A stretch of DNA of 64,000 bases from Melampsora larici-populina 98AG31 (Eukaryota > Basidiomycota > Pucciniomycetes > Pucciniales > Melampsoraceae), in NCBI RefSeq assembly GCF_000204055.1, contig NW_006768792.1, forward strand, positions 793,676 to 857,675, read 5' to 3'. The translations under genes and the position numbers were made by a program. Each line of letters starts with the position of its first letter. Within the stretch, counting starts at the first letter, position 1. Shown here in pieces: positions 1 through 11,028 of the stretch. The notes under the pieces are model-generated. The model saw only the letters and a program-made list of their open reading frames with translations. It searched no databases and was not told the origin of the DNA.

Positions 1-1794
1 ACGCATCAATGGTAGTTTGTTTGTTGCATTCATCCAGATAACTTTTCATCATTCGCATATTGACTTCCCGAGGCCATGGTATCAATTTGGTGACAGTCGA
101 GTCGGAGTTGTTTTCATTTGACGCAGGCTTGGATCGCTTGTTGATGTGTTGTGCCTGGTTTGTAACGGTAGAAGATGATTGGCGTCTTTTGGTGCTTGAG
201 CTTGATGGCTGACTGGTTTGGTTGTCCGATGATTGAGATTGCTCACTACCGTCATCGCTGCTTGGTTCAAAATTGCCGTGTATATATCTATTTTTCAACT
301 CGGCTGGTGTGTTATTTCTCGCAGGTGACGGTGTTTTCGTAATTCCAGAAGGGCTAAGATTGGAATGGCCCGGTTTGCTGAGCCACGGTAGTAGGTGTCG
401 ACTTTCCATTAGTGATGTGATTGAAGGTTTTGTGAGTGATGCTCGATGGATTTCGACATCTTGGCAGTGGTCAGGGTTGATCGACGGAAAGACGATCAAC
501 AACTTGCGTGTCTCGGCGCAATATTTCTCCTTGTGTGATAACTTCATATTAGCCTAATTGTAATAAGTCAGTAATATATCGATCTCCAGTTTGAATACGA
601 TGAAAAAGTACTAACCCATAACTGTTCCTCTTCATTCCAGACTTGTAAAAGTCCGACCCAGTCCTCTCCCAATTTATCCTTGACCAGCTCCAGGATTTCC
701 TCCGACATGTTCAATGCGAAGTGCGGCCAGGTGGACACGTTGGTTCTGAACAAGCGAGGCTTTTCCTAAAAGCAAATACAATAGAAAGTAAGTGTCGGTG
801 TCCAATTGTTGTTAGTTAAAATGGAACTTACAAAAGAACATGACCACACAAACAATGATATATTCTTGTCAGCCTGTGAATCTTGTTCTTGTTGGAGTCG
901 TTCTTCGGCTTGCTTTTTCAAAGTTAGATGTAAAAATTTATTTGCTTCGCCTTGGCACACACGCCGTCCAATGTCGATTTCAGATGGAGAAACTTCCACA
1001 GTATGTTGCTTGTTGACAACATCGTCAGCTTTCTTAGCGAGAGCGTCCTCCTTGTTTTTGCGATTGCGACGATGTGGTATACATCCTCCGGCCTGTTTGT
1101 TTAAGTTGTCACAACACTTTATATACATTTTATTAGTCAGTAACTCATCGAATATGACTGGCATGCTGTGGACAAGGTCACTTACGTCAGAGCATGCTCG
1201 CACACTGCAATTATTGTTTTTTCGACGACTGTGTCCAGGCCAGATAACCCCGTTAACGCCGCGACAGGGAGATTTAGATTTGGCCTGAGTTGATTTTTTT
1301 CCTGTTGCATGGTTATCGTGGTTTTGGGTGCATGGGGGTGTTGGCGGCGGTTGAGGAGCGGTTGAGCCTGTCAACATGGGATCGAGATTGTTAATCATTT
1401 GAATGTTAGATGAACGTCGATTTCGATTGAGGGTTATATCTGCATTAAGTCCTATAAGGGTGGTTTCGTATAATGCTTTGGGAAATGACCTGAAGTATTT
1501 TTTGTCTATTTGGCACTGGAAAGGGTCAAAATCAATGGTTAAAATCTATTTATAATGGAATGATGACCTAATCCTTACACTGATGCCCACGAGTGGGTTA
1601 TGAGTTGTTTGTCTGTTTGGTTTCCAATAGATGGTCGAGTGTAGTGGTCGTAATAGGCAGTTCTCAGAGGTGCATATGGTTCCTGTGGGTTGATTGTACA
1701 CAATGGCTGGTAGAGGTTGCCCTGGTACGAGTGGTCTAATATATTTGGAGGGGATGGACGTTGATGGCGCTTTTGAAACAGTGCGCTTGGTCAT
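1..1794 (-). CDS. Hypothetical multi-exon protein, 3' end outside window
   Basis: I do not recognise this gene. Four exons join in one frame on the minus strand: 1579-1794 (start ATG at 1794), 832-1515, 616-765 and 1-553, which is still open at the edge. The introns are 63, 66 and 62 bp with GTAAGG, GTAAGT and GTTAGT donors and CAG/TAG acceptors. At least 534 residues are visible. The N-terminus is proline-rich. The middle has several Cys/His residues (CRGVNGVIWPGHSRR, then NNNCSVRAC), a basic Lys/Arg stretch and a Gln/Glu-rich helical stretch. The third exon is tryptophan-rich (DWVGLLQVWNEEEQLW). The fourth is Ser/Thr/Asn-rich and probably disordered. It is divergent from ISY1 with 607 bp between start codons. 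Consistent splicing without stops suggests a real gene rather than a relic. A lineage-specific or transposon-borne gene remains possible. Confidence 0.62.
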
Positions 1795-2401
1795 TGATAC
1801 TTGGTAATTTTTCGAATGTGAGTAACTCTACTTTAATTCGTAATTGTATTATACAGTGAGCAGAAGTGTTAGCGTTCGTCTAATCCTTCACATTGACCTT
1901 TTGAAGGTTGATGGATGATTGCTCAGGCTTCAGCTGAGGCCAGGTAAGTTGAAATCATCTCACGATTAGATTGTGATCGGGGATTGGTAGTTGTGATAAG
2001 GATGGTTGGTGGAATGTGATCGAGGACTCTCTTTGGTGATGCGATACTTTGTTATCCCATTGGGCGTTATGGTTGACGTGGTAGGATGATGTGAGAAAGG
2101 TTTTGCGTTTGATTATCCGTAAGAGGATGGAAGCGTTGTCACGGCCCAAATTAGACATATGAAATATATATCCGGACCGCTCGTAAGCATTCGCACTCGC
2201 GAGCGCTCGCGTGTTGAGCAAACATTCGGATACTCTCGAAAACACGCAGTGCGCACCCCTCGAGTTTGACCCGAGGATGCCGCAAGTGGATCAGGACAGG
2301 TGACGGGGCAGGGCTCGGCACTTGACATGATACACTTCAGTATGAACATCTGATTTTGCAAAGCTCATCAAACCGTCAACACGCCTCCTTCGATAACAGT
2401 C
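1795..2401. promoter_or_regulatory. Divergent intergenic region between unknown gene and ISY1
   Basis: These 607 bp separate the two divergent start codons and must hold both promoters. A CpG-rich segment with repeated CGAGCGCTCGCG-like palindromic sequence lies near 2195-2215. I could not assign a TATA box or a transcription start. No coding feature is supported here. Confidence 0.4.
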
Positions 2402-3705
2402 ATGGTGAGTCATCAAAAGACAAATAGGCCAACATATCACTTCATCTGATCGACGTTTGCTCGAGTATAGGCTCGAAATGAAGAAAAAGCACAATCTATG
2501 CTCTACCGGTTCCGGGAAGCCCAAGCAGTTGAGCTTGGAATGTCTACCAAAACCGATCGGCGACCGCGGCTTGCTAGTAGCTGTCAGGATCTTCGCCAGT
2601 GTGAAAGGTGGCGAGGCGAGATTCTGAGAGAAATCAGTAGGAAGGTATCCAAAATTCAAGATGGTCTGTGTTCTGGAGAGCTCATCGTGAATCAAGTACA
2701 GTTACTGAATTCGATTCTCTATTCCGCTAATTCCAGCTGGTTTGACAGATTACGAAGTTCGAGACCTGAACGATGAGATCAACAAACTACTACGTGAAAA
2801 AGGGCATTGGGAAACTCAGATCATCAATCTTGGGGGGGCAAATTATAGAAGGATTGGCTCTAGTACATTCGATGGTGCCGGTCGTAGTGTTCCAGGCCAA
2901 CGTGGATACAAATATTTCGGTCGAGCAAAAGAACTTCCCGGCGTGAAGGAATTATTCGAAGGCGCGTCCAAGCATCAAGTCGAGCTGGATGGTCTCAAGA
3001 AGAACGATGACGTGTATCCTATGTTCAAAAATCAGGGGCCGAGTTATTTCGGTGACCAAGACGAATCTGGCGAAGATGGTCAAGATCTTTTGAAATACGA
3101 GTCAGCTGAAGAACGACAAGGTCAGAATTCAATGGTCACGTCTTATCTGGTTCTTAGCTTAACGATAGTTTTTCTCGCACATGCTGTCGCCTACCAATTT
3201 AGCTTGGCAAGACTCATTCGACAAGGTGATGAAAGTTCTGGAACTGCCTTCCGATCACATTGCACCACCCTTTCCAATAACAAATGGCAAGCCGTTCGTT
3301 TCGCACCCACATCCCACAACTAATGCAACATCCGACATGCGAGGCAAGCGGAAAACCATCGAAGACGATGTGGACGAGGCAGGAGCGAGTAAGAAATCTC
3401 GAAATATCGAGGATGAACAGACAGATAATCAAACAACTGAGGGCGATCAAATCGAAACGGAAGTGAACCCTAATGGGCAGGTAGCGATGATCCCTCACTT
3501 CGTACTGGCTCCAGAGGATTTGATGCCCCCACCGGTCCCCTCAACGGAGCAATGGGAAAAACTTATCATGAGGTTAGTATCTTTGCGCAAGAATGACGGA
3601 TATATCTCCTTTTGAATCACGAGGGCTGATTCCATTTGTGCTATCACTGTTCCATACATCATTAGGCTTCAAAAAGACGCGTTGATGAGAGAATACGTCG
3701 GATAA
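2402..3705 (+). CDS. ISY1: Pre-mRNA-splicing factor ISY1
   Basis: ISY1 belongs to the NineTeen complex that joins the spliceosome at activation. Five exons give 329 residues: 2402-2404, 2471-2663, 2737-3120, 3203-3572 and 3666-3705. The four introns are 66, 73, 82 and 93 bp, all GT-AG. The N-terminal block (ARNEEKAQSMLYRFREAQA), the central block (LNDEINKLLREKGHW), the GYKYFGRAKELPGVKELFE block and the C-terminal PVPS-like block ending near MREYVG match the ISY1 family in order. Fungal and animal ISY1 proteins are about 235-290 aa; the extra length is an acidic, Ser/Lys-rich linker in exon 4. Exon 1 codes only for the initiator methionine, because the intron follows the ATG directly; exon 2 supplies the conserved second residue onward. 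All phases agree, so this is very likely functional. Confidence 0.95.
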
Positions 3706-5076
3706 GTCAATAATACCCCACTGCGTGAATTTACCGCCTGTCCGAAGCCCGACGCCATTTGATTACCAGCGTGTGAATCAATTTCCTCCGGATCTACGAG
3801 CAACGTTTAACAATCTTGGTATCATCCTGAGAGGTATGAATATCACATTGTGAAGCTTCTCCTCGTGAAGACATATCGCAGAAAAACATCAGTGTTGTAC
3901 AGTAGAAACTCTATCAGCCCCCAATCATGTATGGATGGGTTTGCTTGTTTGCGCACAGATGAAGTGAGCAAAAATTCATCCTTGATGAATGGCCAAAGCA
4001 AGCTTTGGATTTGATAACATTTGGTTCTCATTTTAAATCAACAGACCAACCATTCCGCAAGCTGAGGCCTGTCTATTGAACTGGGAAGGAATGGTCGGCT
4101 TGAAGACTGGTCTCCCACAGTCCCTGTATCCTTTTCCCCCGTAGGCGGGAATCAGCCCATCCAAACATGTTTGCCTTTTCAACCTAAATCATCAGATCAA
4201 TCTAACAATGTTGCTGGGGGTTTTTTCAGATTTGTCTTTACCTACCACACAGGAGTGACTTTTCACGAGTGGTCAGGTTGATAACCATTAACCAGCCTCT
4301 ACGAAAATTAAACGCTCCCAAGGATACTACCAACCTGAAAAATGCTATGTCAGATAGCTAGCTAGGCGTGCTAATGTGAACATGTTATAAATTGAAAAGG
4401 TTCATACTCGGATAGTTGCTAACCGATAACGAGATCGCAAGAGACTCTTGTTTTTAGTTTTGTTGGTACCTTGGTAAGGATTTCAATTCCTCATCCTGTG
4501 TGGAGGCGGACAAAATATGCAAAAATCATCTTCATCGATAACTTTTGGACCTTTTTTGATGTTATTCTGCTACACATCATTGAATTTCCATGTGCAACCT
4601 GCTGAACAGGTTCGTATTGTTGATAGTGTCAACAGGCTCGTTCTAGAGCTTCGCATTTTCTACCTGACTTCTGACCACGACATGTCCTTGGCATTAGGTT
4701 TTCATCTCTATATATGGAGGAATACTGGCGTAGGCTGCTCATGAATTCATCCGAAAGGTATCATATGAGAGACAAGGATTACTTAAACAAGTGGCGGACG
4801 TAGTATGCGTGCATATAGAATAAGGTGTCCGTGTTTCACAGAGTAGAAATAGAAGATCTTATACTTCGTACGAAACAAAATAAAACAAAAGGACACACTC
4901 GTACGGAAGTGTAATGGAGTGAAAAACGTATGGATAAACAGGATGCGAGACTTGTGGAGGGGGGGCTGAGGTTGTAAAGATAAGTGATGAATGATGCGCA
5001 GAAACAAACGCCAATGTGCTTATTAGTGGTTGCGCTGTGTTATCGAAAGAAACATCCCGAAAGCGTTGCATCATAT
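3706..5076. other. Intergenic region, no gene recognised
   Basis: This stretch holds the ISY1 3' untranslated region and AT-rich sequence downstream of the small secreted-protein gene. Short open frames at 4517-4744 (plus) and 4783-5007 (minus) have no splice-consistent extension and no recognisable motif, so they are not called. Confidence 0.5.
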
Positions 5077-5437
5077 TCAGATCCTCATGTTTAAATCGGA
5101 GCAAATCTCGGCCTTAGCGGTAAAGAAACACATACCAAGCCAATTGCAAAAAACACCCCTGGAAACATTTGAGAAAGAACATGCCATTGGTCCATCACCA
5201 GGTTCGGGCATTGACCAATCGCTTCTCAATACGGGATTCCTCGACTTCAGACCGTTCAACGTGAAGCCTTGGATTCTATAACAGAAAACATACATCAAGT
5301 CAGTTTCTTTGGGTTGGCAATTGAAAACACCTGAGAGATTGTGCATGACTCACCCCGTCGGACACCGGAACAGAAACCACCACAAGGGCTAGCATGGCCA
5401 ATACGGTGATTGTCATTAACTTCGTGAGGTGAGGCAT
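5077..5437 (-). CDS. Small secreted protein with Kex2-like site, candidate effector
   Basis: Exon 1 (5354-5437) encodes a 28-residue signal-peptide-like start, with a hydrophobic core TVLAMLALVVVSVPV. A 78-bp intron (GTGAGT...TTATAG, with a CTGAC branch-like site) joins exon 2 (5199-5275). That exon carries a dibasic IEKR site typical of Kex2 processing. Without another splice the frame stops after 54 residues. A 40-bp GT-AG intron (5159-5198) would instead join exon 3 (5077-5158). This gives 80 residues with three cysteines (motifs CNWLGMC and EIC) and a stop at 5077. What is seen is the signal peptide, the dibasic site and consistent phases. Secretion and an effector role are inferred. The 40-bp intron is unusually short and is the weakest part of the model. 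A further upstream 5' exon near 5800-5853 cannot be excluded. Confidence 0.45.
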
Positions 5438-6106
5438 TTCAAAAGTTTTCAAAGTTTCCTCTTTGATGCGTTTGCTTCAAGATGTGAGCCGAAGGTGATT
5501 TACGAGGTCAAGTCAATGTCAAAATCGTGAAAGATCGATCCCAAACGTTTGTGATCGAGGAAGAAAAGGCAAGGACAAAGGTCAGCTCGCAATGTTCGGG
5601 AAGAGACACAAATACTACGAAAGTCTTTGACTACAGCGTCAAAATCTAGGCTTTCCAATGGAACACTGAGTACTATCGAAAGATTCGGTAGACAGATAAC
5701 AAGCAAAGTGATGACACGACATTGCAAAAAGAGCCAGATTATCGAAAATAAATACGCACCAAGGTTGACACACAAGGGAAAATGATGGCACAAAAGCTTA
5801 CCGAAGCTATAGATATTGAGACTCAGTGAAGAAAGTGATATAGTCAACTTCACAGCGCCCCTCGATCCCTATTTGAAGGAAAGAGTAGGGAACTTTTCCA
5901 CAAGAAAACTTTGGACGCCGGAGCGCCACGCAGGCGTCCAGATTATGGTTCTACCGCTGTGTAATGTAGATTCAGAATGACACGTGGGCGGCTGTGGGTA
6001 GCATCGGCGGTGGGTGAGAGAAGAATTCTATTTTTCAACCAAGCTACCTCACTCAAGGCATCGCGATGACTCAGGAAAAAGAATGAAATATATATAAAAA
6101 GCAGTG
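5438..6106. other. Upstream region of secreted-protein gene
   Basis: This is non-coding as far as I can see. A minus-strand open frame at 5500-5853 begins with a short hydrophobic sequence followed by a GTAAGC donor-like site near 5801. It could be a 5' exon of the neighbouring secreted gene, but no acceptor could be fixed. The sequence ends at the TAA target duplication (6107-6109) of the Harbinger element. Confidence 0.35.
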
Positions 6107-6109
6107 TAA

Positions 6110-6131
6110 GGCCCCGTTTGGTATGGCTTAC
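6110..6131 (+). repeat. Harbinger left terminal inverted repeat
   Basis: This is the first 22 bp of the element. It matches the reverse complement of 9626-9647 at 21 of 22 positions. AT-rich subterminal sequence with repeated TGTATTATTTT-like words follows. Confidence 0.9.
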
Positions 6132-6584
6132 CAAAACCGGGTAAAATGTATTATTTTTTGAAAATAATACATTTTCCTCTTTTTTAAAAATAATCGTTTG
6201 GTACCCCTTTTGCCCCCCATTCCAAAATACATTTTACCATCAATAATCCATTATTTTGTGTAGAAAATAGGGTATTTTGAAAGCTGCTTTCGAGCAGCTT
6301 TCAAGTCCATTAATCTATTAATGGACCCGTAGGAAGCCCTTAAAATCGGGGCTCTGCAGGGTCAAGAGTCAAGAACTCTCAAAAATTTCACAAGTACGAA
6401 TTCACCTCACCCACGTACTGGAACTCTGACGCACCTCACTTTTCGAGGAGCACTACCTTTCAAGTACGTTTTTTTCCATCGACTCGTACTCTACTCTCCA
6501 ATTTTCAGCCTTCTTTTTCGGATTGCAAGCTAATACCATGTCTTGAATATATCAACCTTAGGCAATTGACCTCGAACGATCGTA

Positions 6585-7979
6585 ATGGCGAAGGAACCGG
6601 ATAGGGGTTCAGCAAACTTTGGCAATGGGCGTAGTGATTTCATTTTACGAAGTCTCTTGGAACAAGCCCACAACGGTGCTCGAGTTGAGAACGTATTCAA
6701 AAAGGAAGCATGGGGTACCGTTGTAAAAGCTTTCAACGATCGATACCACGAGTCATACAAAGTATCAGCGTTGAAGAATCATTATAACTCTGTCAGTACA
6801 TGTTCCCTCAATTGCTCATCTAAAAAAGTCAGCTAATAATCGTTCTATCAGCAACGTGCTTTGTACAAGACATTCGATGCCCTCAAGAAATTTACAGGCG
6901 CTGGTTGGGATGACGAGAAGAACATGATCATTGCATCAGATGAATGGTGGGCAATCAAGATCAATGTCAGTCACTTTGATCTCATTTGCTCATTTCCTTT
7001 TCATACTGACAATGTTTGTCCAACAGACGAATTCGAAGTACAAAACTTTTAAAAACAAAGGTTTTCCCAACTATGAGCTCATGAACGAACTCGAGCATGG
7101 TCGAAATGCGGATGACACTTTGGTCCGAGGCAGTCGCGTAGCCAGGACAAAGAGATCGAGGACTGCTGAACTCACCGCAGAAGAACTAGCTTTAGATGAT
7201 GGGACCGATTTGGATTTGCCACCAGCATTTGACCCAACTGAAGGAATTCCAGGTAAGTTTTTACACAAATTTTCATTTCCCTCATCATCTTCTTATCAAC
7301 ATTACTTTCTACAGACTCAACATCAAGGACTCTGAACGATACGGCCAATCGATTGACTGTCAACGATCAAACCAATCGATCAACCAATGGTCCAACACCT
7401 ACAGCTGTGCTAGACCAGGCTATCGCACCGATAGCCTTGCCTGATTCCTCCTTACCTCCAACTTCACCATCTCCGCCACCCAAGCCGACCAATGCTAAAC
7501 GACCAGCTCCTTTTTCCCCAAAGCCTCGCCCACATCGTAAGAAGCCAAACCAGCCAAGCAGCGCCGATGCCTTGATGGGACTAGTTGAGGTTGGTAAAGC
7601 GAAATTGGCAGCTAAAGAACATGAGTGTCAGGAGAACATTAGGATACGCGAGGAACGACAAGCTCAACTCGAGTTAATACGACATGAAAGGCAGCTGCAA
7701 ATGGAAACCCTGCGAAACAAAAGGAAGGCACAAGCAGAGGCTGCTGCACTTGAACGACTTCGCCACCAGAGTCTCATCCATGCAAGGAAGGAGAGGTATC
7801 CAGAGCAAGCCAAGGCCATGGAAGTCTTTCGATCTAAAATAGCATCCATGATTACTGACAAAGATGAGAAGATGAAAGCAGCCATCATTTTAAACACTGA
7901 AGACAAGGCTTTTTTTTTTAATTCACTGCCAGATGATATGCAATGGGATTGGCTGAAGAATGAGATCACACCAGTATAG
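6585..7979 (+). CDS. Harbinger Myb/SANT-like DNA-binding protein
   Basis: In PIF/Harbinger elements this second protein binds the element ends and partners with the transposase. Four exons (6585-6791, 6852-6965, 7027-7252, 7315-7979) with 60-62 bp GT-AG introns give 403 residues. The N-terminal half is a Myb/SANT-like (L10-interacting MYB type) domain, with FILRSLLEQAHNG, AWGTVVKAFNDRY and WDDEKNMIIASDEWW. A proline-rich, basic linker follows around residues 170-215. Then comes a long charged helix, probably a coiled coil, rich in Arg, Glu and Gln. The C-terminus has the typical short DDMQWDWLKNEI ending. The start is the first ATG of the open frame. It converges on the transposase gene with 93 bp between stop codons. 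Confidence 0.88.
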
Positions 7980-8072
7980 TTTTTTTAATTTGTATTTACA
8001 TTATCTTATGCTGTAAGACAAATAGAATTCTTGTCTGCTGTCTACCTGGATGAGCCATAATTAAACTAGATT

Positions 8073-9456
8073 TCATCTCCACTGTCTACATGGATGAGCC
8101 AAATAATCATTAAACATTTCTTGAGCCATTGCATCCCTCTGAGCATGTGCTTCATTCTGAATTCCAAGGTCAGGCTCTTCATAATCATTGTTTGCTCTAG
8201 CTTGTGCCCATGCCAAATCTTGAGTATTCTCTTCCTCCCGTTGTAAGCGGTCAAACTCGTCATAGAAAGAGTCTTCAGGTCCTGCATCTCGAATGATGTT
8301 GTGTAGAACTGCACATGCTACCACTAGTGAATATTGAACTTCTAGATCAAAACGTGGCATGTATTTCATGATCTGAGATCGCATCTTCATAACACCAAAT
8401 ATGCGCTCAATGACGTTTCGTGCTGTAGCATGACGTAGATTGTAAAGTTCACGAGGTGTACGCGGTGCACGGTTTCCAATGTGCCACTCTTGAAGATGAT
8501 AACAAGTACCTGAGTATGGAATGAACACATCTGAGCAATGTGCATAACCAGAATCACCTAAATAGTATCTCCCTACAAAGACATATTTGAATTAAAATGT
8601 TGGATTAAAAATTAGATCAAGAAGAATACTGACCTTCAGGTACTATGAAAGCTCTATTCTCACGTGCTCTGGTGAGCACAAAGGAGTTGTGTGCCCTACC
8701 TCCTATCCCAGCATAAATGAATAGAAACTTCATATTGAAAGAACAAGCGGCTAGCACGTTTTGTGATAATGTCCCATGTCTATTTCGATGTTTAGATCTG
8801 TCAGCAAATTTGACCTGAGCTTCTATGTGAGTGCCGTCAAGAGCTCCAATGCAGCGAGAGAACCATGGATAGAGTTTAGGATTGTCAACTATTTCGTCGG
8901 GTATCGGAGAATCAGGTCCTGGTTGAATGATGACAGAATCAACAAGGCTTTCTAGAGCATTTCGAACAATATGAAAATATTGATGGACTGTTTCCGTGGA
9001 GTGTTGGAATCGCTCGGCAGCATGTCTCATTTCTACTGAATGACCACTGATGAATAAGAAGATCATTACTTGTTCATTGACTGATATGTGCTCTGAAGGT
9101 TCCAATAGAGGCTTGAGGTATGTCATTAGATGCTTGAACGCGTGCTTTTCAAGCTTCAAGACCTCCAGAAAGCGGACATTACTACCTTCGAGTAGTTCTT
9201 TCTCATAAGCATAGCCTCGAAGATTTGAAGTCCTACAAGGAATGCTGGCGTAGCGTTGCTCACGTTCCTTCTCTTCAATCTCAAGAACAGCTGCTGCGAT
9301 GATTATGTCATCATCATCTGAAGATGATGAATCCGACAGAGAACTAGTGCTCAGGTTGTCCATGGAGTCATCCATCAGGTCTTCAATGGATGACGAGTAT
9401 TCAACCGAGGAAATGGTTGATCGCGAATTTTCGGAATCGGACTCGGAGTCGGACAT
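8073..9456 (-). CDS. Harbinger DDE transposase (nuclease of DDE_Tnp_4 type)
   Basis: This enzyme catalyses cut-and-paste transposition of the element. Two exons (8634-9456, 8572-8073) joined by a 61-bp GT-AG intron give 440 residues. The N-terminus is acidic and serine-rich. A helix-turn-helix-like region (VNEQVMIFLFISGHSVEMRH) follows. The catalytic triad is visible: the first Asp in GALDGTH, the second in YLGDSGYAH just after the splice, and the Glu in RNVIERIFG. The intron interrupts the sequence just before the second catalytic motif, so a correct splice is required for activity. An AHNS motif stands where many homologues have AHDS; this Asp is not thought to be part of the triad. All parts needed for activity appear present. 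Confidence 0.92.
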
Positions 9457-9625
9457 CGTGACAGTGGATTATGGATGATGGTGTTTGGTACGTACCAAAC
9501 AGCATCGATCACTTTTCACTTTGAAAAAGTGATTAATGGTTTTTACACATTTCGAAACTAGATTTCAAAACGTAACAGGTTTTGCATTGCATAATCTATT
9601 ACCCAGTAATGCATTTTCAAAAGGC

Positions 9626-9647
9626 GTAAGCCATACCAAACAGGGCC
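9626..9647 (-). repeat. Harbinger right terminal inverted repeat
   Basis: This is the last 22 bp of the element, inverted relative to 6110-6131 with one mismatch, and followed directly by the TAA duplication at 9648-9650. Confidence 0.9.
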
Positions 9648-9650
9648 TAA

Positions 9651-10003
9651 GTGAGGGTTTATTCATGGCCATTCATAACCCAAGATTAGGCTTTTGAGCC
9701 CTTCTTCATCCTCCACGCTCCATCACGTGAGGATCAGGCTCAAATTTAATTTCGGTGATCTCAATGTAAAGATGAAAGTGGCGCAAGTAGGATGACAAGA
9801 GATGCCGCGCTTCCGAACTGAACTCGACATCTCGCATTGTATTCAAACTGCACACCGGTGAACTGCATCACATCAGGGAGAAATGAAAGGAAGTGAAGCG
9901 TCAAGTCAGGTATTGATCACATCAGAAGATCTCCGAGCGCCATCTGCTTTGGATACTCACCTGTGCAGACGCCGGATACTGTATATACATTTCAAACCTA
10001 CCT
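9651..10003. other. Intergenic, nothing recognised
   Basis: No open frame, repeat or RNA gene could be supported between the Harbinger element and the GC-rich element that begins near 10004. Confidence 0.5.
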
Positions 10004-10623
10004 CAGCCTGAGCCCCGCAACCGACGCCCCGAGGGTGGCCCGAGCCCCAAATCCTCGCGGTGTGGGGTTGGGCAGGCTTTTTGGGACTCCGTAGGGTTTG
10101 GGGGCGGAGGGGCGTAGTCCTTGAACCCCTGATGTTCTCCGCGGGTGTTAGGCAGTTGGGATAGGGGTTCGGGGGCTTCTGAGAGGACCCCGGAAAGCTC
10201 CAGGGAAAGTATCCGACCTAAAACCACCCCAATTGACCTTTTCAATACCCCGTGACGCGGTAAAAACCCGAAAATCAAGCTTAACAATTCTGGTTACGTT
10301 GGTAGGTTTAAAGAGCAAAAATCGCTAAAAATCTCCCAGGAGACCTGTCCATTCGTTTTTGGTCGGTACGTACGTCCAAAAGACAGTGTTTTTGGGCTTT
10401 TTCTTTGGCTCAGGAGAAATCCATACCTGTCACGTTGGTAGGTCTGAATTCCAAAAATCTGATTTTGGCTTGAAAAACCCCCAAAAAATACCTTTTTCGT
10501 CGGTACGTTGGCCTTTTTTCGACCCTCAATCCATTCATTTTACGTCGGATAGTTCACCTGGAGCTTTCCGGGGTCCTCTTCTGAGAGCCATGTTTTGATC
10601 AGTTCGGGGTAGGGTTTGGGTGC

Positions 10624-10855
10624 TATGGAATATGTATAGAGTCATATCAACATTAAAACATGACATGGATTTTACATGTAATTTTTCCATGTCATGTTTG
10701 TTCAAAATTCACTCTCAAGCCAAAAACCGTCCGACATGACTCATACCGACACACATTGACATGATTTTCAATTCAATAAAACCGTGTTGTAACATGAGTC
10801 ATCTCATACATCATGCCATCCAGGAAGTGTCACCACGACACCACATGGTTCCATG
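10624..10855 (+). repeat. Left long TIR of the integrase-type transposon
   Basis: It aligns by eye with the reverse complement of about 14120-14349. The order of shared words is ACATGACATGG, TTTTTCCATGTCATGTTTG, ACCGTCCGACATGACTCATAC and GTAACATGAGTCAT. The arm contains its own short palindromes built on CATGACATGG/CCATGTCATG, which could be transposase-binding sites. The inner end is approximate. Confidence 0.75.
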
Positions 10856-11028
10856 TGTAATTTTTTGCAATTAAGAGTTCAAAAAAAGCCCCGAACTAAA
10901 CACTTGATTGGCTCAACCACCAAAACTTCCAATAACCACATTAAACACCCTTCCAGCTCTACAGTCAACACCTCTTTAATCCATAATTCATCTGCATTCT
11001 TCTTCCTTCATCTTGCTCATCCACGAAA

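Larger units (their letters stand above)
6110..9647. mobile_element. Complete PIF/Harbinger DNA transposon
   Basis: The 3538-bp element is bounded by 22-bp terminal inverted repeats with a single mismatch (GGCCCCGTTTGG at the left end, GGCCCTGTTTGG at the right end). It is flanked by a TAA direct duplication (6107-6109 and 9648-9650). A 3-bp TAA/TTA duplication is diagnostic of PIF/Harbinger. It carries the usual two convergently arranged genes, a Myb/SANT-like DNA-binding protein on the plus strand and a DDE transposase on the minus strand. Both are free of stops in the spliced models, so the copy looks recent and possibly autonomous. Confidence 0.93.

Noticed and set aside
806..1288. 160-residue plus-strand open frame
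   Set aside because: It lies antisense to the well-supported exon 832-1515 of the minus-strand gene and has no motif; it is a shadow frame.
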